Of a stretch of DNA of 64,000 nucleotides, positions 16,488 through 25,599 are shown piece after piece (position 1 is the first letter of the stretch; every line of letters starts with the position of its first letter). Source of the DNA: Sva-07 sp963774765. GTDB lineage: Bacteria > Actinomycetota > Acidimicrobiia > Acidimicrobiales > Ilumatobacteraceae. The DNA lies in contig CAVZGP010000031.1 of NCBI GenBank assembly GCA_963774765.1, forward strand, positions 62,001-126,000, given 5' to 3'. Under the pieces are notes generated by a model. The model did no database searches. It was not told the origin of the DNA and worked only from the letters and a program-made list of their open reading frames with translations. The translations under genes were made by a program, and so were the position numbers.

Positions 16488-17276
16488 ATGGGCCGATACT
16501 CCGGTGTGAGTTCCGCCGTCGTCGATCATTCGCGCCCTGACGCGCCTGATGTTGTGACGGTCGAGCGCGGGGTTCACCTGCCGGCGTTGAGCCGGGCCGG
16601 TGCCGTCGCTGCGGTGCTGGCGAATGGACCGATGCCACGATTGCTGCGGCGCTCGGCGCGAGTCGGGCTGCTCGTAGCCGGCTCGGTCGTCATCGCCGCT
16701 GGTGTGGCCGTGATGCTGTGGACCGGCCTCGGGCCTGGACCACTCGACGTGTTCATCGGCGCGGTTCGTGTTCGCACCGGTGTGTCGCTGACGGTTGCGG
16801 TGTGGCTCGTGATTGCCTCACTGATCGGTGCCGCCTGGCTGATGGGTCGTCGTCCCGGACCCGGCACCCTGCTCTCGCCGCTGATCATCGGCCCCGTGAT
16901 GCAAGCACTGCTGTCGTTGCTCGACGGTGTCGAACCTCCCACGACGTTCGCGGTCGTCGTGACGATCCACGTGGTGGCGGTGTTCGTGGTCGGCCTCGGC
17001 GCCGGCGCGTTGATCGTGTCGGGCCTCGGGGCGGGGTCCGGCGAGCTGCTGGCGGCCGCGGCATCGGATCGAACGGGTCGTAACGAGCCCCGACTCCGGA
17101 TGGCGTTCGAGCTGACCTGGCTGGTTGTCGGGGTCGCGTTGGGCGGACCGATCGGTGTCGGCACCGTGCTGGTTGCTCTGGTGATCGGTCCGGCCGTGAT
17201 GGTCGGCTACCGGGTCGTCGACGCAGCGGCGGTCGACTGTCGGTCGAGGCTCATCGCCTCCAGCGCGACCTGCTGA
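16488..17276 (+). CDS. YczE/YitT-like integral membrane protein
   Basis: About 262 residues with five or six membrane helices. VGLLVAGSVVIAAGVAVMLW followed by GLGPGPLDVFIGAVRVRTG and, later, SGLGAGSGELL are characteristic of the YczE family, where the GLGP-type loops recur. The function is unknown; proposed roles are transport-related. The first ~45 residues to about MPRLLRRSARVG are poorly conserved, so an internal ATG near 16632 could be the true start. Confidence 0.7.
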   Translation: MGRYSGVSSAVVDHSRPDAPDVVTVERGVHLPALSRAGAVAAVLANGPMPRLLRRSARVGLLVAGSVVIAAGVAVMLWTGLGPGPLDVFIGAVRVRTGVSLTVAVWLVIASLIGAAWLMGRRPGPGTLLSPLIIGPVMQALLSLLDGVEPPTTFAVVVTIHVVAVFVVGLGAGALIVSGLGAGSGELLAAAASDRTGRNEPRLRMAFELTWLVVGVALGGPIGVGTVLVALVIGPAVMVGYRVVDAAAVDCRSRLIASSATC

Positions 17277-17316
17277 ACGCTGTCCCGCTCGGCCGGCGGC
17301 ATGCCAGAATCTTGCG

Positions 17317-17844
17317 ATGGCAAGCAATGGGTTGCACTTCGGATCTGCCCGCGACGGCGGCCATCCCGATCGTGAGGACGAGTGGGCTCGCATGCGGGCA
17401 CAGCACATGCTCGCCCCGGAGGACCGTCCGCCGTCGACGGCACGCGGCGCGCATCACCAAGCGCTGATCTCCTCGGACGTCGAGCGGACGATCGACTTCT
17501 ACCAGGGCCTGCTCGAATTCCCGTTGACCGAGCTCTTCCAAAACCGTGACTACGTCGGCTCGACGCATTTCTTCTTCGACATCGGCAATGGCAATGCGTT
17601 GGCATTCTTCGACTTCCCCGGCCTCGGCCTCGGCGAGTACGCAGAAGTGCTCGGCGGCCACCATCATCTGGCGATCTCGGTCACCCGCGAGAACTGGGTG
17701 CGGCTGAAAAGCAAACTCGAGTCGGCGGGCGTGCCGTGTCGCCTGGTCGGTGACACCTCGATCTACTTCGTAGGCCCCGATGGTGAGCGCCTCGAACTGA
17801 TCAGCGACCCCCTCGGCGAGATGTACGGCATGCAGGTCGTCTGA
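17317..17844 (+). CDS. VOC (glyoxalase/dioxygenase) family protein
   Basis: 175 residues. After an unusual 45-residue N-terminal extension there is a vicinal-oxygen-chelate module: HHQALISSDVERTIDFYQGLL, FFFDIGNGNALAFFDFPG, HHHLAISV and GPDGERLELI. The histidines and the C-terminal glutamate are plausible metal ligands. Enzymes of this fold include glyoxalases, ring-cleavage dioxygenases and resistance proteins; the reaction cannot be named here. Confidence 0.75.
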   Translation: MASNGLHFGSARDGGHPDREDEWARMRAQHMLAPEDRPPSTARGAHHQALISSDVERTIDFYQGLLEFPLTELFQNRDYVGSTHFFFDIGNGNALAFFDFPGLGLGEYAEVLGGHHHLAISVTRENWVRLKSKLESAGVPCRLVGDTSIYFVGPDGERLELISDPLGEMYGMQVV

Positions 17845-17909
17845 CCCAGCCCGAAAAATGCCTCGTTTGTCGCGCTGAGCGCGCAGATCCAGGCATTTTT
17901 CGGGCTGGG
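17845..17909. repeat. 65-bp palindromic element, copy 1
   Basis: Perfect 19-base arms CCCAGCCCGAAAAATGCCT and its complement (17891-17909) around a 27-base centre. The centre has its own GCGCT-n-AGCGC dyad. It is just after the VOC stop. The second copy at 57842-57903 is nearly identical in inverted orientation. From 17899, TTCGGGCTGGGG runs on as a 12-base unit repeated about three times to 17933. Confidence 0.88.
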
Positions 17910-17964
17910 GTTCGGGCTGGGGTTCGGGCTGGGCGCGCGCTTGGTCGGGTCTCGTTGCGTCGCG

Positions 17965-18828
17965 TCAGGGGCGCGAGGTCGAGGTGCGGCCGACGGCGAC
18001 GTGGCGCTGCCAGAGCGCTCCAGTACCCGTGCCGGCGACGACATCGGGGTGTGAACCCGCCGCGGTGAGAGCGAACAGCGTGCGGCCGTCCGGGCCGCCG
18101 AGCATGCAGGCATACACGTTGTCGGGGGTCGGGATCCGATCGGTGATCTCGCCACCCTCGAGCACCCGCACGACCTGTGACCCGAGCGCATCGGCGAACC
18201 AGATCGCACCGTCGGCGTCGATCGTGCAGCCGTCGGGTGCCATGCCCGGTACGTCAGCCCATCCCCGCCGGTCGGTGAGACCGCGGTCGTGGGTGATCGT
18301 GAACGCCGTGTAGCGCGCACCCATCGACTCGCCGACGATCAGGGTCGAACCATCGCTGGTGATCACCGACCCGTTCGGAAACAGCAGGTCGTCGGCAGCA
18401 GCCGTCACGGTCCCGTCGGCCCACACGATCGCCAATGTGGCTGGCGCTGGTGCCTCTCCGCCCTCGAAGTCGAACCCGAAGTTCCCCACGTACGCATTGC
18501 CCATCGGGCCCACGACCATGTCGTTGCAATGGCCCGCCGCGATTCCGTCGAGGTCGGCGTGTTCGACGATGCTGCCGTCCGCTTCGCGTCTCATGACGCG
18601 CCGGTCGAGCATCGACACGAACAGCAGCCGTCCGTCCGGCAGCCAGCCAAGGCCAGAGGGACGCCCGTCCCACTCGACCTCGACGCGCCGACGGCGGTCG
18701 TGGCCGACCGACGAGATCGTGCCCTGGTAGAAGTCGCTGAACCAGAGACGGCCCAGGTGCCAACGGGGTCCCTCACCGAAATCGATGCCATCGACGACCA
18801 GTTGCCAATCCTGCTGCCGGGTGCTCAC
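17965..18828 (-). CDS. SMP-30/gluconolactonase-like protein
   Basis: A 287-residue six-bladed beta-propeller of the SMP-30/gluconolaconase family. The metal ligands seem conserved: the glutamate of GEGPRW (about residue 19), asparagine in AGHCNDM, FPNG and the aspartate of DGCTIDADGAIWFAD. Members hydrolyse sugar lactones or similar esters; the substrate is not known. The C-terminal ~25 residues are a basic, unconserved tail. It overlaps the upstream GNAT-like gene by four bases. Confidence 0.82.
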   Translation of the reverse strand: MSTRQQDWQLVVDGIDFGEGPRWHLGRLWFSDFYQGTISSVGHDRRRRVEVEWDGRPSGLGWLPDGRLLFVSMLDRRVMRREADGSIVEHADLDGIAAGHCNDMVVGPMGNAYVGNFGFDFEGGEAPAPATLAIVWADGTVTAAADDLLFPNGSVITSDGSTLIVGESMGARYTAFTITHDRGLTDRRGWADVPGMAPDGCTIDADGAIWFADALGSQVVRVLEGGEITDRIPTPDNVYACMLGGPDGRTLFALTAAGSHPDVVAGTGTGALWQRHVAVGRTSTSRP

Positions 18829-19202
18829 CCCGCCAATCTGGCATGCGACGCCGTGAACCGATGCAGCGGGGGATAGCCGAGCAAGACCGCTCGCTCGGTG
18901 ACCATGATCACCAATTCGTTGGCGATACCTTGTCGTCGGAACTCCTCCACCACCGCCAACGCCACAGCACCGTCGTTGTCCACCGCGGCAACGGCGATCA
19001 GACGCCGCCCTTGCATCACGCCGAGACGCATCATCTTCGGCGCACCCAGACGCTCGATCAGCTCGGGAAACGGGATCCGACCACGCGACGGTCCCCGGCC
19101 CTTGCAGCCCCTCTCGGTGCGCAGTTCATCGAGGAACACACCGAGCGTGCCATTCAGGCTCGGATGGTCGACGGCGATGACGAGGAACGGTTCGGGAGCC
19201 AC
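18825..19202 (-). CDS. GNAT-like acetyltransferase domain protein
   Basis: 125 residues. The C-terminal half, AVDNDGAVALAVVEEFRRQG then IANELVIMVTERAVLLGY, has the acetyl-CoA-binding R/Q-x-x-G-x-A/G motif of GNAT enzymes, but the domain is shortened relative to the usual ~150 residues. The substrate is unknown. The stop overlaps the following lactonase start (18828), so they are probably cotranscribed. Confidence 0.55.
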   Translation of the reverse strand: MAPEPFLVIAVDHPSLNGTLGVFLDELRTERGCKGRGPSRGRIPFPELIERLGAPKMMRLGVMQGRRLIAVAAVDNDGAVALAVVEEFRRQGIANELVIMVTERAVLLGYPPLHRFTASHARLAG

Positions 19203-19273
19203 TGCGCCATCATCGGCGACGAACGTGTCGTAGGTGTTTCCGCGCGATCAGGGGTTCGTGACCGTTGCGGCCG

Positions 19274-20134
19274 TCATCCGACCGATCGCATGGTCTCGAC
19301 GAACGGTGTCATCGTGTCGAGGGCCGCGAGCACGTCGCCACGCGGTCCCTGCGGCAGCCCGAACACGGCCCGACGAACGCCCCTCGCTGCGAGGTCGGTG
19401 AGCTTGGCCTCGTCGGGTGGCGCACCGAACACGCCGAGTTCGACCGTCGCCGGGTCGCGCCCGATGCGCTCGCATGCGGCTCGCACCTCATCCCATTTGT
19501 CGAGCGCGTGGCGGCCGCCGATCGGCATCCAGCCGTCGCAGAACTCCGCGATGTGCGCCGCGGTCTTCGGGCCGGCGTCACCGCCGAGGATGATCGGTGG
19601 ATGCGGCTGCTGGGCCGGCTTCGGCCACGACCAGCTCGGCTCGATCGAGACGTGCTCACCGTCGAAGGACGCTTCGTCGTGCGTCCACAACTCCTTCATG
19701 GCGAGGATGTTCTCGCGCAGAATTGTCCGCCGCTCGGTGTATTCGGTCCCGTGCTGGGCCATCTCCTCCTTGTTCCAGCCGTAGCCGATCCCGAACAGGA
19801 ACCGCCCGTTCGACAACGCGTCGACGCTGGCGACCTCCTTCGCGGTATGGATCGGGTCGCGCTGCGCAACCAGGCAGATGCCCGTCGCCAACTTGAGCGT
19901 CGTGGTCACCGCAGCGCAGGCCCCGAGTGCCACGAAGGGATCGAACGTGCGCCAGTAGAACTCGGGCAGTGGTGGGGCGCCGTCACGCCCGCCCCACGGC
20001 GTTGCCCGCCGGGTGGGAATGTGGGAATGCTCAGGAAACCAGAGCGACTCGAACCCCCGGGCCTCGACTTCTCGTGCCAGCTCGATCGCTCCGATCGTCT
20101 GGTCGGTGGGAAAGATCTCAACGCCGATGTGCAT
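19274..20134 (-). CDS. LLM-class F420-dependent oxidoreductase
   Basis: A 286-residue luciferase-like (beta/alpha)8 flavin/F420 enzyme. MHIGVEIFPTDQTIGAIELA, ESLWFPEHSHIP, ATGICLVAQRDPIHTAKEVA, SNGRFLFGIGYGWN and GGDAGPKTAAHIAEFCDGW match the actinobacterial F420-dependent subgroup. The start is ATG 20134; upstream codons in the same frame have no homology. It is divergent from the multicopper oxidase, with a shared ~120-base gap. The substrate is unknown. Confidence 0.82.
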   Translation of the reverse strand: MHIGVEIFPTDQTIGAIELAREVEARGFESLWFPEHSHIPTRRATPWGGRDGAPPLPEFYWRTFDPFVALGACAAVTTTLKLATGICLVAQRDPIHTAKEVASVDALSNGRFLFGIGYGWNKEEMAQHGTEYTERRTILRENILAMKELWTHDEASFDGEHVSIEPSWSWPKPAQQPHPPIILGGDAGPKTAAHIAEFCDGWMPIGGRHALDKWDEVRAACERIGRDPATVELGVFGAPPDEAKLTDLAARGVRRAVFGLPQGPRGDVLAALDTMTPFVETMRSVG

Positions 20135-20255
20135 GGGCGTCGACCGTACCCGGGCCGTGGTTCCAGATGTTGGCCGAAAGAGTCGAAAGTCCCTAGGGTG
20201 TCGCCGTGCGCGCAGCGAGGCTGCCCATCGCATTCAAACAGGATTGGAGTCTTGC

Positions 20256-21800
20256 GTGACCGGTAACGAATATCCCCCTGCACCCACCGCGGCCGACGGC
20301 GGCGGTGACAACGGTGGCGGCGGGCTCGTCTTCATCGCCATGGCGGGGCTGCTGATCGCCCTCGTGGCGACGGTGGTCGTCATCGGTTTGATCGGCCTGC
20401 TGCGCGACGAGACCGACGGCGGCGCCTCCGGAGGGGATGGAGCGGCTGCTGGTGCAACCACGGTCGGGATCACGCTCTCGGAGTTCAAGATCGAAGGCGA
20501 CCTCGAAGCCGCGCCGGGCGACGTGTCACTGCTCGTGACCAACAACGGCAGCCAGCAGCACAACATCGTCGTGCGCGAGACCGGCGCCGAGACCCCGATG
20601 CTGAACTCCGGCGAGAACGCGACGCTCGATCTGGGGGCCCTCGATGTCGGGACCTACGAACTGTTCTGCAGCGTCGCCGGCCACGCCGAATCCGGCATGA
20701 TCGCCCCGCTCGAGATCACCAATACGCCGGCGCCGACCGGAGAGGCCGCCGCCGGCGGCTCCCACGACCACAATTCTCCCGACTTCGACGCTGACGCAAT
20801 GGATGCGATCATGGTCAACTCGATGCTCGAGTTCCCGGCCGAGACCGAGGGCAAGGGCAACCAGATCCTCGAACCGGAGATCCTTGCGGACGGCACGAAG
20901 AAGTTCGTGCTCGAGGCGTCGATCATCGACTGGGAGGTCGCTCCCGGCCAGATCGTCGAAGCATGGGCCTACAACGGCCAGGTCCCCGGCCCGCAGATCA
21001 TCGTGGACGTCGGCGACAACGTGCAGATCGAGCTGACGAACAACACCCCGATGGGCACCGACATCCACTGGCACGGCATCCACACGCCGAACGATCAGGA
21101 CGGTGTGTCACCCTTCACGCAGGATCCGATCAAGACCGGTGAGGTCTTCACCTACGAGTTCGTTGCCGACGAACAGGCGATCGGGATGTACCACGCCCAC
21201 CTGCACTCGCAGATCTCCGTTCCGAACGGCATGTTCGGTGCCTTCCGGATCGGCGACCGTCCGTACCCCAGTGGCATGACGATCAGCGGTGTCACGATCC
21301 CCGAGGACTTCGAGCCCGACGTCGAGTTGCCGATGATCCTCAACGACGCCGGCACGATCGGGCTGACCCTCAACGGCAAGAGCTTCCCGGCCACCGAGCC
21401 GCTGGTGCTGACCGCGGGCGACTGGGTTGCGGCCGATTACTACAACGAGGGCCTGACGGCACACCCGATGCACCAGCACCAGTTCCCGCAGTTGGTGTAC
21501 GCCAAGGACGGCATCGCGCTCGACTACCCGTACTGGGCCGACACCGTGAACGTCGCTCCCGGCGAGCGGTACTCGGTGATCTACCAGGCCAAGGACCCCG
21601 GCGTCTGGGTGTGGCACTGCCACATCCTCACCCACGTCGAGCGTGACACCGGGATGTTCGGCATGGTCACCGCCCTGGTGGTCAACGAAGCCGAAGGGAC
21701 CGCGTCCGAGGACACCGACGAGGAACCCGTCACCGAGGACACCACCGAGGAACCCGTCACCGACGACACCGTCACCGACGACACCACGGCCGACGGCTGA
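20256..21800 (+). CDS. membrane-anchored cupredoxin + multicopper oxidase fusion
   Basis: 514 residues from a GTG at 20256 (GGATTGGAG about seven bases upstream). Order: a short Gly-rich cytoplasmic end; one membrane helix (about 24-49, LVFIAMAGLLIALVATVVVI); a single cupredoxin domain with type 1 copper ligands (HNIVV and LFCSVAGHAESGM); and a multicopper oxidase unit. The oxidase unit has all four HxH groups (HWHG, YHAHLH, HPMHQHQF, WHCHILTH) and a downstream axial methionine (ERDTGM). So the type 1 and trinuclear sites both look complete. A Thr/Glu/Asp-rich repeat tail follows (EEPVTEDTTEEPV and so on). It probably faces outside and oxidises metals or phenolics; the in-built cupredoxin could pass electrons. 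Confidence 0.82.
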   Translation: MTGNEYPPAPTAADGGGDNGGGGLVFIAMAGLLIALVATVVVIGLIGLLRDETDGGASGGDGAAAGATTVGITLSEFKIEGDLEAAPGDVSLLVTNNGSQQHNIVVRETGAETPMLNSGENATLDLGALDVGTYELFCSVAGHAESGMIAPLEITNTPAPTGEAAAGGSHDHNSPDFDADAMDAIMVNSMLEFPAETEGKGNQILEPEILADGTKKFVLEASIIDWEVAPGQIVEAWAYNGQVPGPQIIVDVGDNVQIELTNNTPMGTDIHWHGIHTPNDQDGVSPFTQDPIKTGEVFTYEFVADEQAIGMYHAHLHSQISVPNGMFGAFRIGDRPYPSGMTISGVTIPEDFEPDVELPMILNDAGTIGLTLNGKSFPATEPLVLTAGDWVAADYYNEGLTAHPMHQHQFPQLVYAKDGIALDYPYWADTVNVAPGERYSVIYQAKDPGVWVWHCHILTHVERDTGMFGMVTALVVNEAEGTASEDTDEEPVTEDTTEEPVTDDTVTDDTTADG

Positions 21801-21830
21801 TCGAACACCAGCGAACGAACGCCATTGAAG

Positions 21831-21876
21831 GGGCCGTCACCGACCGCGCCAGGCGCGGTCGGTGACGGCCCTTTCG
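21831..21876 (+). terminator. strong hairpin terminator after the multicopper oxidase
   Basis: A perfect 20-bp inverted repeat (21831-21850 and 21852-21871; GGGCCGTCACCGACCGCGCC on the left), followed by CTTTCG. The stem is very GC-rich. It stands 30 bases after the stop and 40 bases before the next gene. Confidence 0.8.
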
Positions 21877-21910
21877 CGTCTGGTCGTGGATCGTGAGAGG
21901 GTGGTCGTCG

Positions 21911-22630
21911 ATGAGCCGAGCATTCGAAGAGATCGACCACCAACGCACCCCGCTCGGCGACATCAGCCTTCGGCGGCGACTCGAACCGGTGCTCGACGTC
22001 GATGTGTGGGAGGTGAAGTTGGGTGACGAATTTCTGATGTCGAGTCTCTTCACCGCCAGCGAGGAGGCGGTCGCCACCCTCGGGTTGGCCGCATGTGGGG
22101 GCGACGAGCTCGAGGTGGTGGTGGGCGGACTGGGGCTCGGGTACACCGCCGTCACCGCGCTCGCTGACGACCGTGTCGTTCGGCTCCAGGTGATCGAGGT
22201 GCTCGGCGAGGTCATCGGTTGGCACCGACATGGCATCGTTCCGCTCGGCACTCAGCTCACCGGCGACGCGCGTTGCACGCTGCGACAGGGCGACTTCTTC
22301 GCCTTGGTCGACGATGGCATCGAAGCCGACGGGGCCGGACCTCGACGCTTCGACGCGATCCTGGTCGACATCGATCACACGCCGAGCCACCATCTCGATG
22401 CAGCCAACGCCCGCTTCTACGGTCCGTCAGGGTTCGCTCGTGTGTGCGACCAACTGAAGCCGGCGGGCGTGTTCGCGCTGTGGTCGGACGACCCGCCCGA
22501 GGAGCGATTCGAGGCGCTGATGCGCGACTCGTTCGCGAGCGTGACGTCCCACGTCGTGTCGTTCCCGAACCACTACACCGGCGGCGAGTCGGCCTGCACG
22601 GTGTACGTGGCCGTGGCGCCCGACCGCTGA
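21911..22630 (+). CDS. spermidine-synthase-like (methyltransferase fold) protein
   Basis: 239 residues of the Rossmann-like polyamine synthase superfamily. LEVVVGGLGLGYTAVTALAD is the cofactor-binding glycine loop (GGLGLG). FDAILVDIDHTP is the acidic motif at the strand end where spermidine synthases have their catalytic aspartate. Known synthases are ~280-300 residues with an N-terminal beta-hairpin domain, which is only short here, so an actual aminopropyl transfer is unproven. The start at ATG 21911 has no clear ribosome site; a GTG at 21893 is possible. Confidence 0.62.
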   Translation: MSRAFEEIDHQRTPLGDISLRRRLEPVLDVDVWEVKLGDEFLMSSLFTASEEAVATLGLAACGGDELEVVVGGLGLGYTAVTALADDRVVRLQVIEVLGEVIGWHRHGIVPLGTQLTGDARCTLRQGDFFALVDDGIEADGAGPRRFDAILVDIDHTPSHHLDAANARFYGPSGFARVCDQLKPAGVFALWSDDPPEERFEALMRDSFASVTSHVVSFPNHYTGGESACTVYVAVAPDR

Positions 22631-22631
22631 C

Positions 22632-23477
22632 TCAGCTGTCGGGTTCGGCCCGGCCCGTGAAGTCGTCCATCGTGTGGTACACGCCGATCACGCGGTCGGC
22701 GATGAAATCGCGCACGTCGATCGGCACCACGCCCTTGAGCATCTCGCTGAGCATCACGGTCTTGGGCAGGACGACGAATGAACGGCCGGCGAGCATCGCC
22801 TTCCACGCCTCGTCCACGACCTCGGCGGGCTCGAGAATCGGCAGCAGCGGCGCGGACGATGCACCGTCGAACATGCCGGTGCGGGTGTAGTAGGGACACA
22901 CCGTGGTGACCTTGACGTGGTCGTGGCCGGCCTGCTTGAGCTCGAGGCGTACCGAGTCGGACCACCCGATCACCGCCCACTTCGAGGCGGCGTACACCGC
23001 CATGCGCGGGTTGGGTGTGAACCCTGCCGCCGACGCGAGATTGAGCATCCTGCAGTCGCCCGGTGCGGCGATCATCGCGGGAAGAAACGCGTGGGCGACG
23101 TACATCGGGGCGAGGGTGTTGACGTCGATCGTGAACTTGGCGTCGTGCTCGAGGTCGGTCTCCCAGAAGTAGTGGTTGCCCCGAACGACGCCGGCGTTGT
23201 TCACGAGTACGTCGATGCGGCCGAACTCGTCGAGCACGGCCGCCGCGGTGTCTGCGACTTCGTCGGCGCTGCGGACGTCGACGATGTAGCCGCTCAGCTC
23301 GCTCCCGCCGGCGGCGAGCTCGTGGAGATCGTCGAGCGTGGCGTTGAGCGCAGCTTCGTCGACGTCGAGGAGCACCACCACGGCCGCTCCGTCGGCGATG
23401 GCGCGCTCGGCGAAGAGTCGTCCCATCCCCATCGCCGCGCCCGTGATGAGGACGTTCTTGCCTGCAACCGACTTCAT
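22632..23477 (-). CDS. SDR-family oxidoreductase
   Basis: A 281-residue classical short-chain dehydrogenase. It has the NAD(P) motif ITGAAMGMGRLFA (about residue 9), NNAG, and the catalytic Ser-Tyr-Lys as NLASAAGFTPNPRMAVYAASKWA. The C-terminal extension (FVVLPKTVMLSEMLKGVVP) is typical of membrane-associated lipid or retinol-type SDRs. The ATG at 23477 follows GGAGCTGG and overlaps the stop expected for the upstream acyl-reductase-like gene. It could reduce the aldehyde that protein would form. Confidence 0.82.
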   Translation of the reverse strand: MKSVAGKNVLITGAAMGMGRLFAERAIADGAAVVVLLDVDEAALNATLDDLHELAAGGSELSGYIVDVRSADEVADTAAAVLDEFGRIDVLVNNAGVVRGNHYFWETDLEHDAKFTIDVNTLAPMYVAHAFLPAMIAAPGDCRMLNLASAAGFTPNPRMAVYAASKWAVIGWSDSVRLELKQAGHDHVKVTTVCPYYTRTGMFDGASSAPLLPILEPAEVVDEAWKAMLAGRSFVVLPKTVMLSEMLKGVVPIDVRDFIADRVIGVYHTMDDFTGRAEPDS

Positions 23478-25540
23478 TCCAGCTCCTTCGATTCGTCGGC
23501 GGCTCGCCGCGAGCTGCAAGCGCAGCCTCGCGCACCCGATCGAAGTCCTCATCGGTGTACGGGCCGTTGATCCCGGAGATCGTGGCCAGCTTCATGCCGT
23601 GTCGGAGTCCGAGGCGGTAGATCTCCTTGACCTTCGGCCAGCTGATGCTGCGCCCGACGGTGAAGTTCTCGTACCTCCCTTCGAGCGCGAGCACGATGGT
23701 CTCGGCGAGGCAGGCATAGACGGTGTTGTCGGGCAGACCGATGCTCTTCATCCGCACCTCGCCGGGCAGCTCGACCTCGCCGGACTCGATGATCAGTACG
23801 TCGGGACGCTTGGCGACGTCCTCGGCGGACATGTCGAGTGGGCGGGCGACGTCGGTGATGACGCAGCCCGGTTTGACCCGCATGATGTCGAGCACTTTGT
23901 GCCCCGCTGCTGACGTGGCGGTGACGATCACGTCCATGTCGGCGATGGCACCTGAGGGGTCGGTCGCAACGTGCACCACGGCGCGTGGATCGTCGCGCTC
24001 GATGTCCTGCTTGATCTGGAGCAGCTTGGCGGTCTCGGGGGAGACGAGCCACAGTTCGTCCGAAGCCAGCGCGAGCAACCGGGCGCAGGCCGATCCGATG
24101 GCCCCGGACGCTCCGACGACCATTGCCTTGCCCCGGATGGTGCCGTCGTCATCGACCTCGGCGATCCCGAGGCGGCGCACCGCTTCCGATGCCGCCCACA
24201 GCGCACCCGAGGCGCTGTAGCTGTTGCCGGTGGTCACCGGCAACGACGCCTGTTTGGCGACGGTCACGCCGGCGTCGCCGACCACCTTGGTGAACGCGCC
24301 GAGCCCCATGATCTGGGCGCCGAGTCGGCGCGACAGCTCTGCCGCCGCGAGCAGCCGTGAGTAGGTGAACTCGGGCGGGTGAGCGAGCATCTCCTTCGGG
24401 GTGCCGCCCACGGTGATCAGCCAACCCTCGGCCTCGTCCCCGGTCTCCGAGACGATCCCGGTCACGTGGCTGTACACGAACGGGGGGATGTAGGCCATCG
24501 ACTTCTCGACCACGCCGGTCATCCCCGGAATGCTCGTGACCATCCCGAGCGGCTCGACGTTCTTGAAGTACTCGGTCGACAACGGGTGGATCACGAACGC
24601 GAAACGGCTCTTGCGTCGGCGGCCGTGCGGCCACAGCAGTCGCGGTTCGAGTCGGGCGTCCTGCAGGAAACGGACGAGTGCGTCGGTCGTGAGTTCCGTG
24701 TCGGCAGGGAGGGTCGCGGCCACCATTGCCTCGTACATCGCAGGCACGATCATGAACCCGAACGGCTGCGGCGTGACGTCGACGACGAGGTCGGCGCCGA
24801 GTTCGCTGAGTGAGGCGAGGCGGTCCTCGGAGACCGCGCTCGGTGATCACCGCCTTGCCAGCGAGGTTCGGGAGACCGAACCGCATCAGCTCGGAGAATG
24901 AGCCGATGATGACATCGGCGTCGACGGCGGCAGCGTGGGCCACCTTGGCGCTCACCCAACCGACGGGCCCGGCGACCTGATCCTTGATGAAGCCGGGCAC
25001 CTGTCGCCACGCGAACTCTCCGATCCCGGCGGTGGTCGCCGTCACGGGGTTGGTCTTGGCCTGGCCGGGCAGCACGAGATCGTGGCCTGCCTCGTCGAAG
25101 ATGATGTTGTCGGTGAACTCGCGCAGCACGGCGACGGTCCGTTCGCGCGTCGTGCCGCCGACCACCACCACGCGGGCATTGATGAAGTAGCCGGGCATCT
25201 CGGCCTCGACGCGTCGGATCGCCCACTCCTGGAAGATGTCTGCGAGCAGCGTGTCGTCACGGACGGGGATCGCGATCGTCGCGGCCCTGAGCCGATCGAG
25301 ATCGGCCGGCCGCACTGCCTCGTGGCCGCCGGCACGTGCTTCGCGCAGCCCGCTGAGTGCGATGGCATCGGCATCGTCCGCCCAGCGCCCCACGAGGGTC
25401 TCCGCCGCGCCGGCATCGCCGCTCGCGCCCACCCGGACGAGGCGGTAACGCCGTCCTGCGAGCGTGACTCGTTCGTCGTAGTCCCACTCGTCACCCTTGA
25501 AGGTGACGTTGACGACGGTCGTCTGCGTGCGCGGTCCCAT
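23474..25540 (-). pseudogene. long acyl-ACP/acyl-CoA reductase-like dehydrogenase, frameshifted
   Basis: Together the frames give about 688 residues. The second half, ALGAFTKVVGDAGVTVAK, TTGNSYSASG, MVVGASGAIGSACARLL and VKPGCVITDVARP, resembles the cyanobacterial-type aldehyde-forming acyl-ACP reductases (about 340 residues). The first 230 residues are a separate domain (MGPRTQTTVVNVTFKGDEWD...) that such enzymes lack. The first break is at about 24836 (GAG CGC G GTC: one extra base). Across it ...LPNLAGKAVITER continues as VSEDRLASLSELGADLVVD. The second break is near 23505. After it the frame reads ...ADESKELE and stops inside the SDR start, as an ATGA coupling. The annotation of each piece is moderate; the fusion may be real or partly the result of indel errors. 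Confidence 0.55.
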
Positions 25541-25599
25541 GGAGAGTCGAACACTACTGCAGTGCACGGAATGGCGACCTTGGCCGTGCGGCCCGCGGA

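Noticed and set aside
22573..23470. Continuation of the acyl-reductase-like frame over the SDR gene
   Set aside because: It would overlap the SDR for 900 bases on the same strand with Arg-rich nonsense; a frameshift near 23505 gives a sensible stop.
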